A stretch of 64,000 bases of DNA from Kocuria rosea subsp. polaris. Lineage in GTDB: Bacteria; Actinomycetota; Actinomycetes; Actinomycetales; Micrococcaceae. Under the pieces are notes generated by a model. It was not told the DNA's origin and did no database searches. It saw only the letters and a list, made by a program, of their open reading frames with translations. The stretch spans positions 1-64,000 of the forward strand of contig MLDA01000021.1 in the NCBI GenBank assembly GCA_023896275.1, read 5' to 3'. A program made the position numbers and the translations under genes. This document shows, piece by piece, positions 54,673 through 63,655 of this stretch; position 1 is the first letter of the stretch, and every line of letters starts with the position of its first letter.

Positions 54673-55356
54673 TCAGAGGACGAAAGCGGTCGCTGAACCG
54701 GGTGCGATCTCCGTCCGGCCGGCGTCCTGGATGCGCGGACCGGAGGCGCGCCGGGAGAGGCGCGCGAACTCGGCTGCGTCCGCGAAGCGCACAACCATCG
54801 GCTGCTCCGCGGCGAGCCACGCATCCACGCGGCTCGGGTCCCGCCGGATCGCCTGCACGAGCCACGCGAACAGCGCGTGCGCCGACTGTGCGGCGGCCTT
54901 GCCCGTGGACATGCCGAGGTCGTCGTTGAGGACCAGGACGACGGCGTTGGCCGGCTCCGCGGCCCCCGCCCCACCGGCGGGGGCCTCCTCGCGCGGGAGT
55001 GTCGTCCCGGAGACCTGCAGCTTGGCGATCTTCTTGGGGAGCTCGTCCTTGGGGTGCGGCCGGAAGCCGATCGCGAGGCCGCGGCCGGCTTCGCCCTCGA
55101 CGCCGCCGAACTCGTCGGCGAACGCCTCGACGATCTTGTCGAACGTCTTGGCGTCCGCGCGACGAACCGACTTACCGACGGGACCGCCGGACCAGGCCCG
55201 CCAGGAGGGGTGCTGTGGGTCCGCGAGGAAGGCGTTCACGCTCGCGAGCGCCACCGCTGCCAGCCCGTCGCCTTCGGGCGCCGGATTCTCCTTGTCGACG
55301 AGCAGCACGATCTGCTGCATCAATTCGGCCGTGCTCTCCCGCGTCGTTTCAGTCAC
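54673..55356 (-). CDS. PTH2-type peptidyl-tRNA hydrolase family protein
   Basis: A 227-residue protein whose second half (about 140-185) carries the PTH2 signature DDLGMSTGKAAAQSAHA with catalytic Lys/His area, followed by VVRFADAAEF. PTH2 enzymes, typical of archaea and eukaryotes, release peptides from peptidyl-tRNA. The first 130 residues have similar outline (MQQIVLLVDKEN ... GRGLAIGF) but no GKxxAQ motif. The GTG at 55356 lies 6 nt after TAAGGT (minus strand), so the gene may be leaderless, although GGAG is present too. Confidence 0.72.
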   Translation of the reverse strand: MTETTRESTAELMQQIVLLVDKENPAPEGDGLAAVALASVNAFLADPQHPSWRAWSGGPVGKSVRRADAKTFDKIVEAFADEFGGVEGEAGRGLAIGFRPHPKDELPKKIAKLQVSGTTLPREEAPAGGAGAAEPANAVVLVLNDDLGMSTGKAAAQSAHALFAWLVQAIRRDPSRVDAWLAAEQPMVVRFADAAEFARLSRRASGPRIQDAGRTEIAPGSATAFVL

Positions 55357-55403
55357 GGCTCCACCTTATCGGCGGATGCGACGCCCCCGCGTTCCGCGTC
55401 TGA

Positions 55404-56174
55404 TCAGAGGTTGATCTTGACGTCGGCTTCGGCGCGCAGGTCCTCGACCAGCTTCCGGGTGGCGTCCGCTTCCTTCTGCTGCTTCACCTGCTCTTCGAGC
55501 TGGTCCTTCGCCTCTTCGAACTTCGGCATCTCGGCGGCTTCGCCGGATTCGGAAGACATCTGATCCTGCATGGCCTTGGCCTCGTCGTAGGCGGCCTTGA
55601 GTTCCTTCTCGCTCGCGGAGAACGTGCCGATCTCTTCCTTGATCACCGCGTCCAGCTCCACCTGCTGCTTGAGCTGCTTGTTGACCTCGTCCGCGTCCAT
55701 GCCCTGTTCCTTCATGGCGGTCATGAATTCGTCTTCGCTCATCCCGTTCGACTTCGCGACCCGCGCCAGCGCCTCGTCGACCTCCTTGTCGGTGGCCTTA
55801 ATATCGGCCTTCTCCGCCCGCTGCAGCAGCAGTTCGGTGCCCACCAGCGACTCGACGGTTTCCTTCTTCAGCGCGTCCTCGTCCGGCTGCTCCCCCGACA
55901 TCTGCGCCTGCATGGCGGCCTGCTGGAACCGGCTCTCGTACGCCTGCGTGAACTCGTCTTTGTTGATCTCCTCGCCGTTGACCGTGGCCACGACGTCGGG
56001 GACTCCTTCAAGGTCTGGAGTCGGCGCTTCCTGCCCCTGGGATGCATCTTGGCTCTGGCCCGCGTCCTGGCTCTGGGACTGCCCGGCATCCCCTTCGCCG
56101 TCCGCGCCGCACGCGGCGACCATGGACAGGGAACCGACGAGCGCCAGAACCGCCATCGTTTTCTTCTTGTTCAT
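55404..56174 (-). CDS. SurA_N-domain lipoprotein (foldase-like)
   Basis: A 256-residue lipoprotein: signal with lipobox VAAC and lipid cysteine 22, a Gln/Ser/Asp-rich linker, then a helical SurA N-terminal-type chaperone domain (about 60-250) starting DVVATVNGEEINKDEFTQAYE and ending in a coiled-coil-like EEQVKQQKEADATRKLVEDL. No parvulin PPIase domain is seen. It probably helps folding of exported proteins at the outer face of the membrane. The ATG at 56174 follows a strong AGGAGGT. Confidence 0.85.
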   Translation of the reverse strand: MNKKKTMAVLALVGSLSMVAACGADGEGDAGQSQSQDAGQSQDASQGQEAPTPDLEGVPDVVATVNGEEINKDEFTQAYESRFQQAAMQAQMSGEQPDEDALKKETVESLVGTELLLQRAEKADIKATDKEVDEALARVAKSNGMSEDEFMTAMKEQGMDADEVNKQLKQQVELDAVIKEEIGTFSASEKELKAAYDEAKAMQDQMSSESGEAAEMPKFEEAKDQLEEQVKQQKEADATRKLVEDLRAEADVKINL

Positions 56175-56556
56175 GTGCCTACCTCCTAGAGAGTACAAAT
56201 CTCGTCGAGCCTAGCCATGGCCCCTGAGCGGGAACTGTGCGGAGCGTGAATTTCGATCCCGTGTTCACTCTCGGCCAAGTCCGTACCCGGCGGCGCGGTC
56301 AGCGCGTTTTGAACGCCAGGGTCGCACCGAAACCGATCAGAGCAGTGAGGCTCCTTCCGGGATGACCTGCGGGGATGCTCCGGAACAATCTCCACAGCAT
56401 CGAACGACCGACCAGCGCCAGACCAACAGCACGGCGCGCACTATCGCCTCACGCAGGAGCCCAAGGAAAGGCGTTCCCTGGGCTCATGAAGCTCCAACGG
56501 TCGAGAAAAAATTGGCGGAGCCAAGCTGGTCCCCCTGCCAGTTTCGGACCCGCAAT
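56175..56556. other. Intergenic interval between gltS-like and SurA_N genes (382 bp)
   Basis: No gene is supported. It holds the transporter terminator near its right end (annotated separately) and should carry the SurA_N promoter near its left end. Open frames here lack ribosome sites and family-like composition. Confidence 0.6.
56506..56524 (-). terminator. Short U-rich terminator of the gltS-like gene
   Basis: On the minus strand TTGGC-TCC-GCCAA forms a 5-bp stem with a 3-nt loop, followed by six U. It lies about 33 bp after the transporter stop. Confidence 0.65.
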
Positions 56557-58011
56557 TCAGGCACGTTTCAGCTCCGCGGCCCGTTCTGCGTGTTCGCGTC
56601 GGGCTGTAGGGCCGAAGATTATTAGCCCACCGGCCAGCGCGATGAGGAAGAGCGCGCTCATGGCGATCAGCAACGGCCAAGGTCCCACGAAGAAAATGAT
56701 CGGAACGGACATCGCGGTCACCATTCCGCCACCGAAGAATGGCTCGAACACCAGTTGTTTGTATCCAAACGCTTCGAACGCGGGGGACTTCGCCTGCGGG
56801 TCGGCGATGCGCATGAGAATGAGGCCCGTGGGTGTGACACCCATGGACTGACCGAAGTCACCGATAGCTCGTTCGAACCAGTACCGGCCGATGATCTTTG
56901 GCGCGATGAACAGGAACACTGCCACACTGAAAAGGATGCCGCCGAGCGCGAGCAGCAAGAATGCGGCTAGGTTTTCTCCGATGGCTGCGATGGATAGGGT
57001 CGCGATCGCGGACACGATGAGGAAGTCCAAAGCGAGGCCTTGGATGCGCAGCATGATCTGGTGGTCGATGTGGTGGTCGACGCGCATGGCCGTGGCGATG
57101 GCCTGCAGCAAGACGCCGCCGAGCAGCGCCATCGGGAACAGCGGCACGTGGGCAAAAATCTCCAGCTGCACGCCGTCGCGGATCTCGGTGGTGCCGTAGG
57201 TGACTGATTCGATCCAACGCAGCGACTCGAGGATGACCCACCCGATAAGGACCGCGACGGCGCAGATCGCCACGTGAAGGGACAGCGGCTCCACCCAAGC
57301 GGGGCGGGAGGTGATGGTTCCGGCCGGGGAATGCTCGTCGCGGTCGGACGGGCCAGCCTGCTCCGCGAGCGACGGCACGGCCTGGCCGTTCAAGAATTCG
57401 GTCCGTCCGGTGCGGGCGCCCCAGTTGATCAGGGCGATGCCGATGACGATGCCTGAGATGATGCCTACGGTTGCCAGACCAACCGCCAGGTCGGCACCCG
57501 ACTCGAAGCCGAGGTCGGCGAAGACGCCCCGCATGCCGGCCGCGGTGCCGTGTCCGCCCTCGAATCCCACCTCGATAAGGGCACCGACCATCGGGGAGGC
57601 TGCGAAGAACGGGACGAGGATCAGGACCGCTAGCAGCAGGCCCACGACATACTGGCCCGAGCCAAACATCACGCCCAGGGACAGCTGCGGGCCCACGAGT
57701 TTGAGCACTCGTGAAGGACGGGGGAGCTTCTGCCCCAGGAACATGGTCGCGAAGACGATGCTGATCAGCAGCCCCGGCAGGGTGCCCCAGACCTGAAGCA
57801 TCTGCGGTGTGAAGAGACCGCCCTCGGAAAATCCTCCGCCGACGATCTTTCCGAGCACCTGGGGCCCGAGGAAAAGCAATAGTAGGCCGGCAATGATCGA
57901 GCTCGGGAGGAACAGGCGTTGAACCCACGTGACTTTTGCGCGGATCATACTTCCAAGAATCAGGAATGGTCCGAGGGCAAGCAGCGCGAATCCTACTTGA
58001 GCTGGGCTCAT
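56557..58011 (-). CDS. Sodium/glutamate symporter family protein (GltS-like)
   Basis: A 484-residue carrier with about ten to twelve membrane segments and the ESS-family signature GGHGTAAGM in its re-entrant loop; a second half loop lies near FFGGGMVTAM. GltS imports glutamate with sodium. It is longer than E. coli GltS (about 400) because of a polar insert near residues 215-250 and a longer C-terminus. The start at 58011 (MSPAQVGF) follows AAAAGGTG; an upstream GTG at 58062 is also in frame. Confidence 0.85.
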   Translation of the reverse strand: MSPAQVGFALLALGPFLILGSMIRAKVTWVQRLFLPSSIIAGLLLLFLGPQVLGKIVGGGFSEGGLFTPQMLQVWGTLPGLLISIVFATMFLGQKLPRPSRVLKLVGPQLSLGVMFGSGQYVVGLLLAVLILVPFFAASPMVGALIEVGFEGGHGTAAGMRGVFADLGFESGADLAVGLATVGIISGIVIGIALINWGARTGRTEFLNGQAVPSLAEQAGPSDRDEHSPAGTITSRPAWVEPLSLHVAICAVAVLIGWVILESLRWIESVTYGTTEIRDGVQLEIFAHVPLFPMALLGGVLLQAIATAMRVDHHIDHQIMLRIQGLALDFLIVSAIATLSIAAIGENLAAFLLLALGGILFSVAVFLFIAPKIIGRYWFERAIGDFGQSMGVTPTGLILMRIADPQAKSPAFEAFGYKQLVFEPFFGGGMVTAMSVPIIFFVGPWPLLIAMSALFLIALAGGLIIFGPTARREHAERAAELKRA

Positions 58012-58333
58012 GAAACGCCACACCTTTTCTGCTGCTGGAAGTGCAAAATTCGGTCCGATCACGACGACGTGGCCCGGCCTAGGGATGCCCCTACTTTATG
58101 CGTCCACCCAGCTGGGGAGAGACAGTGTGTCTACTCTATTTCCGCGTCAGTTTCGCGACCGTAAACGGCAGTGGAAACGATGGCAACCACCGCCGAGGAG
58201 CGCTGGCAAGGCGTATCCGCCGACGTATCGCTTCGACGGAAGTTACCGCCGGCCGCGGCGGTCGACTTCGCCACGCAGCTTCCAACCTGCGGCTAGTGTC
58301 CCCGTCACCGGAGGCCGGGCTGCGCGCCAGGCC
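58012..58333. other. Intergenic interval between galK and the gltS-like gene (322 bp)
   Basis: No gene is supported here. It should hold the galK terminator and the transporter promoter. A weak inverted repeat GAGGCC (58311-58316) / GGCCTC (58330-58335) overlaps the galK stop and could be part of a terminator. Confidence 0.5.
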
Positions 58334-59545
58334 TCAAACGACCCGGCGGGCACCCGCCGAGGGCAGGACGGTGAACACATCCGGGGCTACGTAGCCCGCG
58401 TCCGCGAAGTCCCGCACGACGGCGTCGCGCACCCTCTGCGTCCCGCTCGCCTCGACGAGCGCGATGGCCGAGCCGCCGAAGCCGCCTCCGGTCATGCGCG
58501 CCCCGTAGGCGCCGGCCGCGACGGCGGTGTCCACGGCGAGGTCCATCTCCGGGCAGGAGTTCCCGAAGTCGTCCCGCATCGAGGTGTGGCTCGCGCTCAG
58601 CAGTGCCCCGAGCGCCGCGGCGTCGAGACGATCGGAGTCGAGCAGCGCCACCACGTCGAGCACGCGCTGGTTCTCGGTCACGATGTGCTTGACCCGCGCG
58701 AAGATCTGCCCTGGCATCCCTGCCTCTGCTCCGTTCAGGTCGTCGACGCCCACGTCCCGCAGCGCGGGGACGCCGAGCAACTGGGCTCCGGTCTCGCACG
58801 CCTGGCGCAGCTGGCCGTATCCGCCGGATTCGTGCGCATGGCTGACCTTGGTGTCGATCACCAGGATCTGCAGCCCGGCCTCAGCGAGCGCCAGTGGCAC
58901 CGGCCGGGAGACGCGGCTGCGGCAGTCGAGGAACAGGCCGTGCCCGGCTTCGCTGAGCAGGGAGGCCGACTGGTCGAGAATGCCCGTGGGCGCTCCGACG
59001 AACTCGTTCTCAGCCCGCTGGCTGACCAGCACGAGGTCCCGGCGGTTGTAGCCGAGGTTCGCCAGGTCATCGATGGCGACGGCGACGGCGCATTCGAGCG
59101 CGGCCGACGAGGAGAGGCCGGCGCCGATTGGGACGGAGGAGTCGACGATGATCTCGTAGCCGGATGTCAGGCCGCCGATCTCCCGCGACGACTGCCCGAA
59201 GGACCAGAACACACCGGCCACGTAGCGGGCCCACCCGGGCAGTTCGGCGGCCACGCGAACGCCGTCGTCGGCGACGAGGCGGGCCAGATCGACCTCGACC
59301 GTCCCGTGCCCGGCGACCGCCTGCCGGCCGGCGACGCGCAGGACGCCGTCGTGCGTGCGGCGGGCCGCGACGCTCGCGTGGTGCTCAATCGCGAAAGGCA
59401 GGACGAACCCTTCGTTGTAGTCGGTGTGCTCGCCGATCAGGTTCACGCGCCCCGGCGCAGCCCACACGCCATCAGGGTGGACACCGAAGCGCTCAGCGAA
59501 GTGCTGCTGCATCCCGGCCGCCTGCCGGATGGACTCCTCGTTCAT
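58334..59545 (-). CDS. galK: Galactokinase
   Basis: Phosphorylates galactose at C1. It is 403 residues, a GHMP kinase: PGRVNLIGEHTDYNEGFVLP near residue 30, ATP loop PIGAGLSSSAALE at about 135, and MTGGGFGGSAIALV at about 345. GGGGAGG precedes the ATG at 59545, which lies one base after the galT stop. Part of the Leloir pathway with galT and galE. Confidence 0.95.
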   Translation of the reverse strand: MNEESIRQAAGMQQHFAERFGVHPDGVWAAPGRVNLIGEHTDYNEGFVLPFAIEHHASVAARRTHDGVLRVAGRQAVAGHGTVEVDLARLVADDGVRVAAELPGWARYVAGVFWSFGQSSREIGGLTSGYEIIVDSSVPIGAGLSSSAALECAVAVAIDDLANLGYNRRDLVLVSQRAENEFVGAPTGILDQSASLLSEAGHGLFLDCRSRVSRPVPLALAEAGLQILVIDTKVSHAHESGGYGQLRQACETGAQLLGVPALRDVGVDDLNGAEAGMPGQIFARVKHIVTENQRVLDVVALLDSDRLDAAALGALLSASHTSMRDDFGNSCPEMDLAVDTAVAAGAYGARMTGGGFGGSAIALVEASGTQRVRDAVVRDFADAGYVAPDVFTVLPSAGARRVV

Positions 59546-59546
59546 G

Positions 59547-60716
59547 TCAGACCTCCCCGTATCCCTCGCCGCCGCCGGCCGCGATCTCGAACCCCATGGC
59601 CTCGCGCAGCATCGTCGCGGCGGCCTCGGGCATGACGTCGCCGATGAAGGCACCCATGGCGGCCTCGGACCCGGCGAGGTACTTCAGTTTGTTCTCGGCC
59701 CGGCGCGGACTCGTCAGCTGCAGGTGCAGGCGGAAGTCCTCGCGGCCGTCGTCGTACTCCTGGCCCGCGCGGCGGGCGGGCGCCTGGAACCACGCGGCAA
59801 TGTAGGGCGTGGGGGTCGTGTAGATCGCGTCGACGCCGCGCACGAGGTCGAGGTAGACGCGGGCGAGCTCGGCGCGCTCCTCCTCCGTCAGCTCCGTGAG
59901 GTCCCCGACGTGCCGATTGGGCATCAGGTGGACCTCGAGCGGCATGCGCGCGGAGAACGGGACGAACAGCGTCCAGTGCTCGCCGCGGTGCACGATGCGG
60001 CTGCCCGCGGCGAGCTCGAAGTCGAGCACGTCGGCGAAGAGGCTGCCGCCTGTGGCGGCGCGGTGGGCGCGCGCCTGGCGCAGATAGGTCGCCACGCGGG
60101 CGGGCACGTAGGGGTACGCGTAGATCTGCCCGTGGGGGTGGTGCAGGGTCACGCCGATGTCGGCGCCGCGATTCTCGAAGCAGAAGACCTGCTCGACGCC
60201 GTCCATCGCGTAGAGCGCCGCCGTGCGGTGCGTCCAGGCGTCGACGACGGTGCGTGCACGCTCGACGCCCAGGTCGGAGAAGGAATCCTGGTGACCGGCA
60301 CCGAACGCGATGACCTCGCACCGGCCATGCGCCGGGAGCGTCTCGCCGATCGCGGCGCCGAGCTCCTGGGCGTGCTGCTCGGGACCGAACGACGGAAAGC
60401 GGTTCTCGAACGCGACGACGTCGTAGTGCGCGGCGGGGATCTCCGTGTCGTGTTCCGCACTCGTCGGGCAGAGTGGGCACTCGTCGGCGGGCGGCAGGTG
60501 CGTGCGGGACTGCCGGTGGGCGGCGAAGGCGATCCACTCGCCCGTCAGCGGGTCGTAGCGCAGCTCGGACGACGGCGGCCGCCCGGGCAGCTCGCGCGCG
60601 TCGGCGGGGGCCGTGAACCCGTCCGGCGCGGTACCGCCGTCGAAGAAGTAGAGCAGGTCCCGACCATCGGCCAGGCTCGTGACGGTCGGTCGAGCGCCGG
60701 TGGCTGGCTGGCCCAT
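59547..60716 (-). CDS. galT: Galactose-1-phosphate uridylyltransferase
   Basis: Exchanges UDP between UDP-glucose and galactose-1-P. It is 389 residues, HIT-like: the active-site HPHGQ in TLHHPHGQIYAYPY at about residue 195, zinc-site cysteines in DECPLCPT, and PLEVHLMPNRH. AGGAGA precedes the ATG at 60716. First gene of the galT-galK pair and divergent from the DeoR gene. Confidence 0.94.
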   Translation of the reverse strand: MGQPATGARPTVTSLADGRDLLYFFDGGTAPDGFTAPADARELPGRPPSSELRYDPLTGEWIAFAAHRQSRTHLPPADECPLCPTSAEHDTEIPAAHYDVVAFENRFPSFGPEQHAQELGAAIGETLPAHGRCEVIAFGAGHQDSFSDLGVERARTVVDAWTHRTAALYAMDGVEQVFCFENRGADIGVTLHHPHGQIYAYPYVPARVATYLRQARAHRAATGGSLFADVLDFELAAGSRIVHRGEHWTLFVPFSARMPLEVHLMPNRHVGDLTELTEEERAELARVYLDLVRGVDAIYTTPTPYIAAWFQAPARRAGQEYDDGREDFRLHLQLTSPRRAENKLKYLAGSEAAMGAFIGDVMPEAAATMLREAMGFEIAAGGGEGYGEV

Positions 60717-60843
60717 GCGATCTCCTGAGGGGTGCGAGGTGGAACCGAAATCGATCAAGTTTTCACACTTCCAATCAGAAAGTGACAGCTGTAAGCTTGG
60801 CACAGATCACAAACGCACACAAGAGGTTGGCGGGGGATATGGC
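60717..60843. promoter_or_regulatory. Divergent galT / DeoR promoter region
   Basis: This 127-bp region has a minus-strand promoter for galT-galK and a plus-strand one for the DeoR gene, whose -10 is probably TAAGCT (60792-60797). Inverted CACTT (60766-60770) and AAGTG (60780-60784) flank it and resemble a DeoR-type operator; AT-rich TTTTCACACTT stands out. Confidence 0.45.
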
Positions 60844-61662
60844 ATGACGGAACTGCTTCCGCAGCAGCGCCACCGGCACATCGTCAGCGAGGTCGAGCGG
60901 CAGGGCCAGGTCCGCGTGGCCGAGCTCGCCGCGCAGCTCTCGGTCTCGGAGATGACCGTGCGCCGCGACCTGACGTTCCTGGCCGGCGACGGCATCCTGA
61001 TCAAGGTCCACGGTGGTGCGATGAAGGACGGGTCGGCCACCAGCTCGGAGCCCGGTTTCACCACCAAGCTTGGCTTGCAGACCGGCGAGAAGGAGCGGAT
61101 CGCCACCCGCGCCGCGGACCTCATCCACCCGGGCATGTCCATCGCCCTCAACTCCGGCACAACGACGTACGCCCTCGCCCATCGCTGCACGTCAGTGGAC
61201 GACCTGACCGTCGTGACGAACTCCCCGCGCATCGCGCAGGTCTTCTACGACGCCGACAACCGCTCGCAGACCATCATCCTGACCGGAGGCGTGCGCACCC
61301 CCTCCGACGCACTCGTCGGTCCGTTCGCGCTCGCGGCCATCGACCAACTACACGTGGACCTCTTCGTCATGGGCGTGCACGGCATGACGGCGGAACACGG
61401 ATTCACCACCCCGAACATGCAGGAGGCGCACGTGAACCGCGAATTCCTGCGCGCGGCCAGCCGCACCGCCGTCGTCGCGGACCACGCCAAGTGGGGCGTG
61501 ACCGGGCTATGCTCGATCGCGCCGCTCGACGCCGTCGACACCGTGGTGACGGACGAGAACCTGCCGGCGGCCGCCGTCGAACACCTCGAGAACACGGCGG
61601 GCGAGGTCCTCGTCGCCGCCGCGGAGAAACCCCAGAACCACGCCAACGAAAGCGAAGCATGA
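60844..61662 (+). CDS. DeoR-family regulator of the gal genes
   Basis: A 272-residue DeoR/GlpR regulator: HTH at about 5-57 (ELAAQLSVSEMTVRRDLTFL) and a C-terminal sugar-phosphate sensor with VVADHAKWG and SGTTTYALA. It is divergent from galT-galK and overlaps galE (ATGA), so it probably controls the Leloir genes. Its long upstream frame is non-coding. Confidence 0.9.
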   Translation: MTELLPQQRHRHIVSEVERQGQVRVAELAAQLSVSEMTVRRDLTFLAGDGILIKVHGGAMKDGSATSSEPGFTTKLGLQTGEKERIATRAADLIHPGMSIALNSGTTTYALAHRCTSVDDLTVVTNSPRIAQVFYDADNRSQTIILTGGVRTPSDALVGPFALAAIDQLHVDLFVMGVHGMTAEHGFTTPNMQEAHVNREFLRAASRTAVVADHAKWGVTGLCSIAPLDAVDTVVTDENLPAAAVEHLENTAGEVLVAAAEKPQNHANESEA

Positions 61663-62672
61663 AGATCCTCGTCACCGGCGGCGCCGGCTACATCGGTTCC
61701 CACACGGCCTTAGCCCTGCTGGAGGCCGGGCACGACGTCGTCGTCGTCGACAACCTCTACAACGCCTCCCCTGAATCGCTGCGCCGCGTCGGCGAGCTCG
61801 CCGGGGTCGAGCCCGTGCTCGAGGTCGCAGACCTGACGGACGAAGCCGCGCTCACGGACGTGTTCGAGCGGCACGCCCCGGACGCCGTCGTGCACTTCGG
61901 CGGGCTGAAGGCCGTGGGCGAGTCCGTGCAGATCCCGCTCGACTACTACTTCAACAACACGTCCGGCACGATCTCGCTGCTGCGCGTGATGCAGCGGGCG
62001 GGCGTGAAGACGATCGTGTTCAGCTCCTCGGCCACCGTGTACGGCGAACACAATCCGTACCCCTACATGGAGCACATGGAGATCGGGGCGATGAACCCGT
62101 ACGGGCGCACCAAGGAGCAGGTGGAGGACGTGCTCACCGACGTCGCCGCCGCGGACGGCGAGTGGCGGGTCGCCCTGCTGCGCTACTTCAACCCCGTGGG
62201 CGCGCACCCCTCGGGCCGGATCGGTGAGGATCCGCAGGGCATCCCGAACAACCTGGTGCCGTTCATCGCGCAGGTCGCGGTGGGGCGGCGCGAGAAGCTG
62301 CAGATCTTCGGCAACGACTACGACACCGCCGACGGCACGTGCCTGCGCGACTACATCCACGTTGTCGACCTCGCCGAGGGGCACGTGGCGGCGCTGAACT
62401 ACCTGACGGAGCACGCGGGCGTGCACCGGTGGAACCTCGGCGGCGGTGCAGGCACGTCCGTGCTGGAGATGCTGCACGCGTTTGAGAAGGCGGTGGGACG
62501 CGAGCTGCCGTACGAGTTCGCGCCGCGCCGCGACGGCGACCTGCCGGCGTTCTGGGCGGACGCGTCGAACGCGAAGATGGATCTGGAGTGGTCGGTCACG
62601 CGCTCGATCGAGACGATGTGCGAGGACCACTGGCGCTGGCAAAAGAACAACCCGAACGGCTACGCCGACTGA
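61659..62672 (+). CDS. galE: UDP-glucose 4-epimerase
   Basis: Interconverts UDP-galactose and UDP-glucose. It is 337 residues, an extended SDR: NAD motif TGGAGYIGSH at the N-terminus, SSSATVYGE, catalytic Tyr-x-x-x-Lys in NPYGRTKEQ, and the CLRDYIHVVDLA segment. The start overlaps the DeoR stop by four bases. It completes the Leloir set galK, galT, galE. Confidence 0.96.
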   Translation: MKILVTGGAGYIGSHTALALLEAGHDVVVVDNLYNASPESLRRVGELAGVEPVLEVADLTDEAALTDVFERHAPDAVVHFGGLKAVGESVQIPLDYYFNNTSGTISLLRVMQRAGVKTIVFSSSATVYGEHNPYPYMEHMEIGAMNPYGRTKEQVEDVLTDVAAADGEWRVALLRYFNPVGAHPSGRIGEDPQGIPNNLVPFIAQVAVGRREKLQIFGNDYDTADGTCLRDYIHVVDLAEGHVAALNYLTEHAGVHRWNLGGGAGTSVLEMLHAFEKAVGRELPYEFAPRRDGDLPAFWADASNAKMDLEWSVTRSIETMCEDHWRWQKNNPNGYAD

Positions 62673-62677
62673 GATCT

Positions 62678-62736
62678 ACCCGCGAACTCCCAACTCCCAA
62701 AAAAGCTGGGAGTTCGTTGGGAGTTCAGTCGCGGGT
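62678..62736. terminator. Bidirectional terminator after galE
   Basis: Nested repeats: outer ACCCGCG/CGCGGGT, middle GAACTCCCAA/TTGGGAGTTC, inner CTCCCA/TGGGAG around AAAAAGC. The AACTCCCA unit is present as a direct repeat. It ends galE on the plus strand and overlaps the last codons of the convergent gene. Confidence 0.82.
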
Positions 62737-63543
62737 GCGCGGCGACGGCGTGCCCGGCGCGATGCGCTCCCAGGTGTCGTCGTACAGCGGGGCCGGGCCG
62801 TCGCCCTCGCCCACCCGAGCGGCCGGCGCGGGGCGCGCGTCCTGTCGGGCGTCGTCGTCGTGCGCCTCGAAGGCCGGCTCGAGGCCCTCAGCGGCCGCGG
62901 CCGCCGGGTCCGCCTGCTCCGCCGCGGTCCACTCGGCGTGCAGCGCGTGGATGCGCTCGTTGAGCTGGGACTCGTAGAACTCGCGGTACTGGGCGTCGAT
63001 GTCCGCCTCGATCTCGGCGCGCTCAGCGGCCTTCGCCTCCGCCGACGCGGCGTATTCAGCGTCCAGCACGGCCTGGGCCTCGTCGCGCATCTGCGCGGCC
63101 TCGGCCCGCTTCTGGTACATGTGCACCGTGAGGTGGGTGATGGCCAGCAGGACCACGGGAGGCATCGCGGCGACAAGCGCCGAGACGACCGGCGGGATGC
63201 CCGACTGCGTGCCCTCGACGGTGAGGATCGCGTGCACGGAGTTGGCTGCCGTCGAGACGATCGCACCGAAGAACAGCAGCGCCCACGGGTAGACCAGGGC
63301 CTTGCGCGGGTGCCCGTTGAGGGCGACGATCGCGACCGTGGCGGCGACGATCATGCCGTCGACGATGATGGGCCAGATCCACGCCAGGTGCGACTCGATG
63401 CCCGAGCGCTCGGCCAAGTCGGTCAACGCCGCGAACGACAGGACGAACGCGCCGATCGCGATGACGACCGTCGCCCCGACGGCCGTCCAGAGCACGGCCT
63501 TATGCGGCTCGTTCGGGATCTTCTGCTGGTCCTGATCAATCAT
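62725..63543 (-). CDS. DUF2637 membrane protein
   Basis: A 272-residue protein of the DUF2637 group: about four membrane segments in the first 130 residues (VLWTAVGATVVIAIGAFVLSF, LAWIWPIIVDGMIVAATVAIV and others), followed by an Ala/Glu-rich coiled-coil region (about 135-200) and a disordered acidic tail. The group is best known from plasmid-transfer regions (SpdB-like) but also occurs on chromosomes. The ATG at 63543 has GAGGAAG about 10 bp ahead. Function unknown; no other transfer genes are nearby. Confidence 0.8.
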   Translation of the reverse strand: MIDQDQQKIPNEPHKAVLWTAVGATVVIAIGAFVLSFAALTDLAERSGIESHLAWIWPIIVDGMIVAATVAIVALNGHPRKALVYPWALLFFGAIVSTAANSVHAILTVEGTQSGIPPVVSALVAAMPPVVLLAITHLTVHMYQKRAEAAQMRDEAQAVLDAEYAASAEAKAAERAEIEADIDAQYREFYESQLNERIHALHAEWTAAEQADPAAAAAEGLEPAFEAHDDDARQDARPAPAARVGEGDGPAPLYDDTWERIAPGTPSPRTRD

Positions 63544-63655
63544 TCGGCGGTACTTCCTCACACTGTGCGGGTCGGGACGCTCCCCGCCCCCATAGCATTT
63601 TATCCGCACGGAGTGACGACAAGATGACGCGCACCTGAGAAAAGGGCGAACCGGC

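Noticed and set aside
58010-59635. 541-codon plus-strand frame over galK
   Set aside because: Antisense shadow of galK and the upstream gap; galK has all family motifs.
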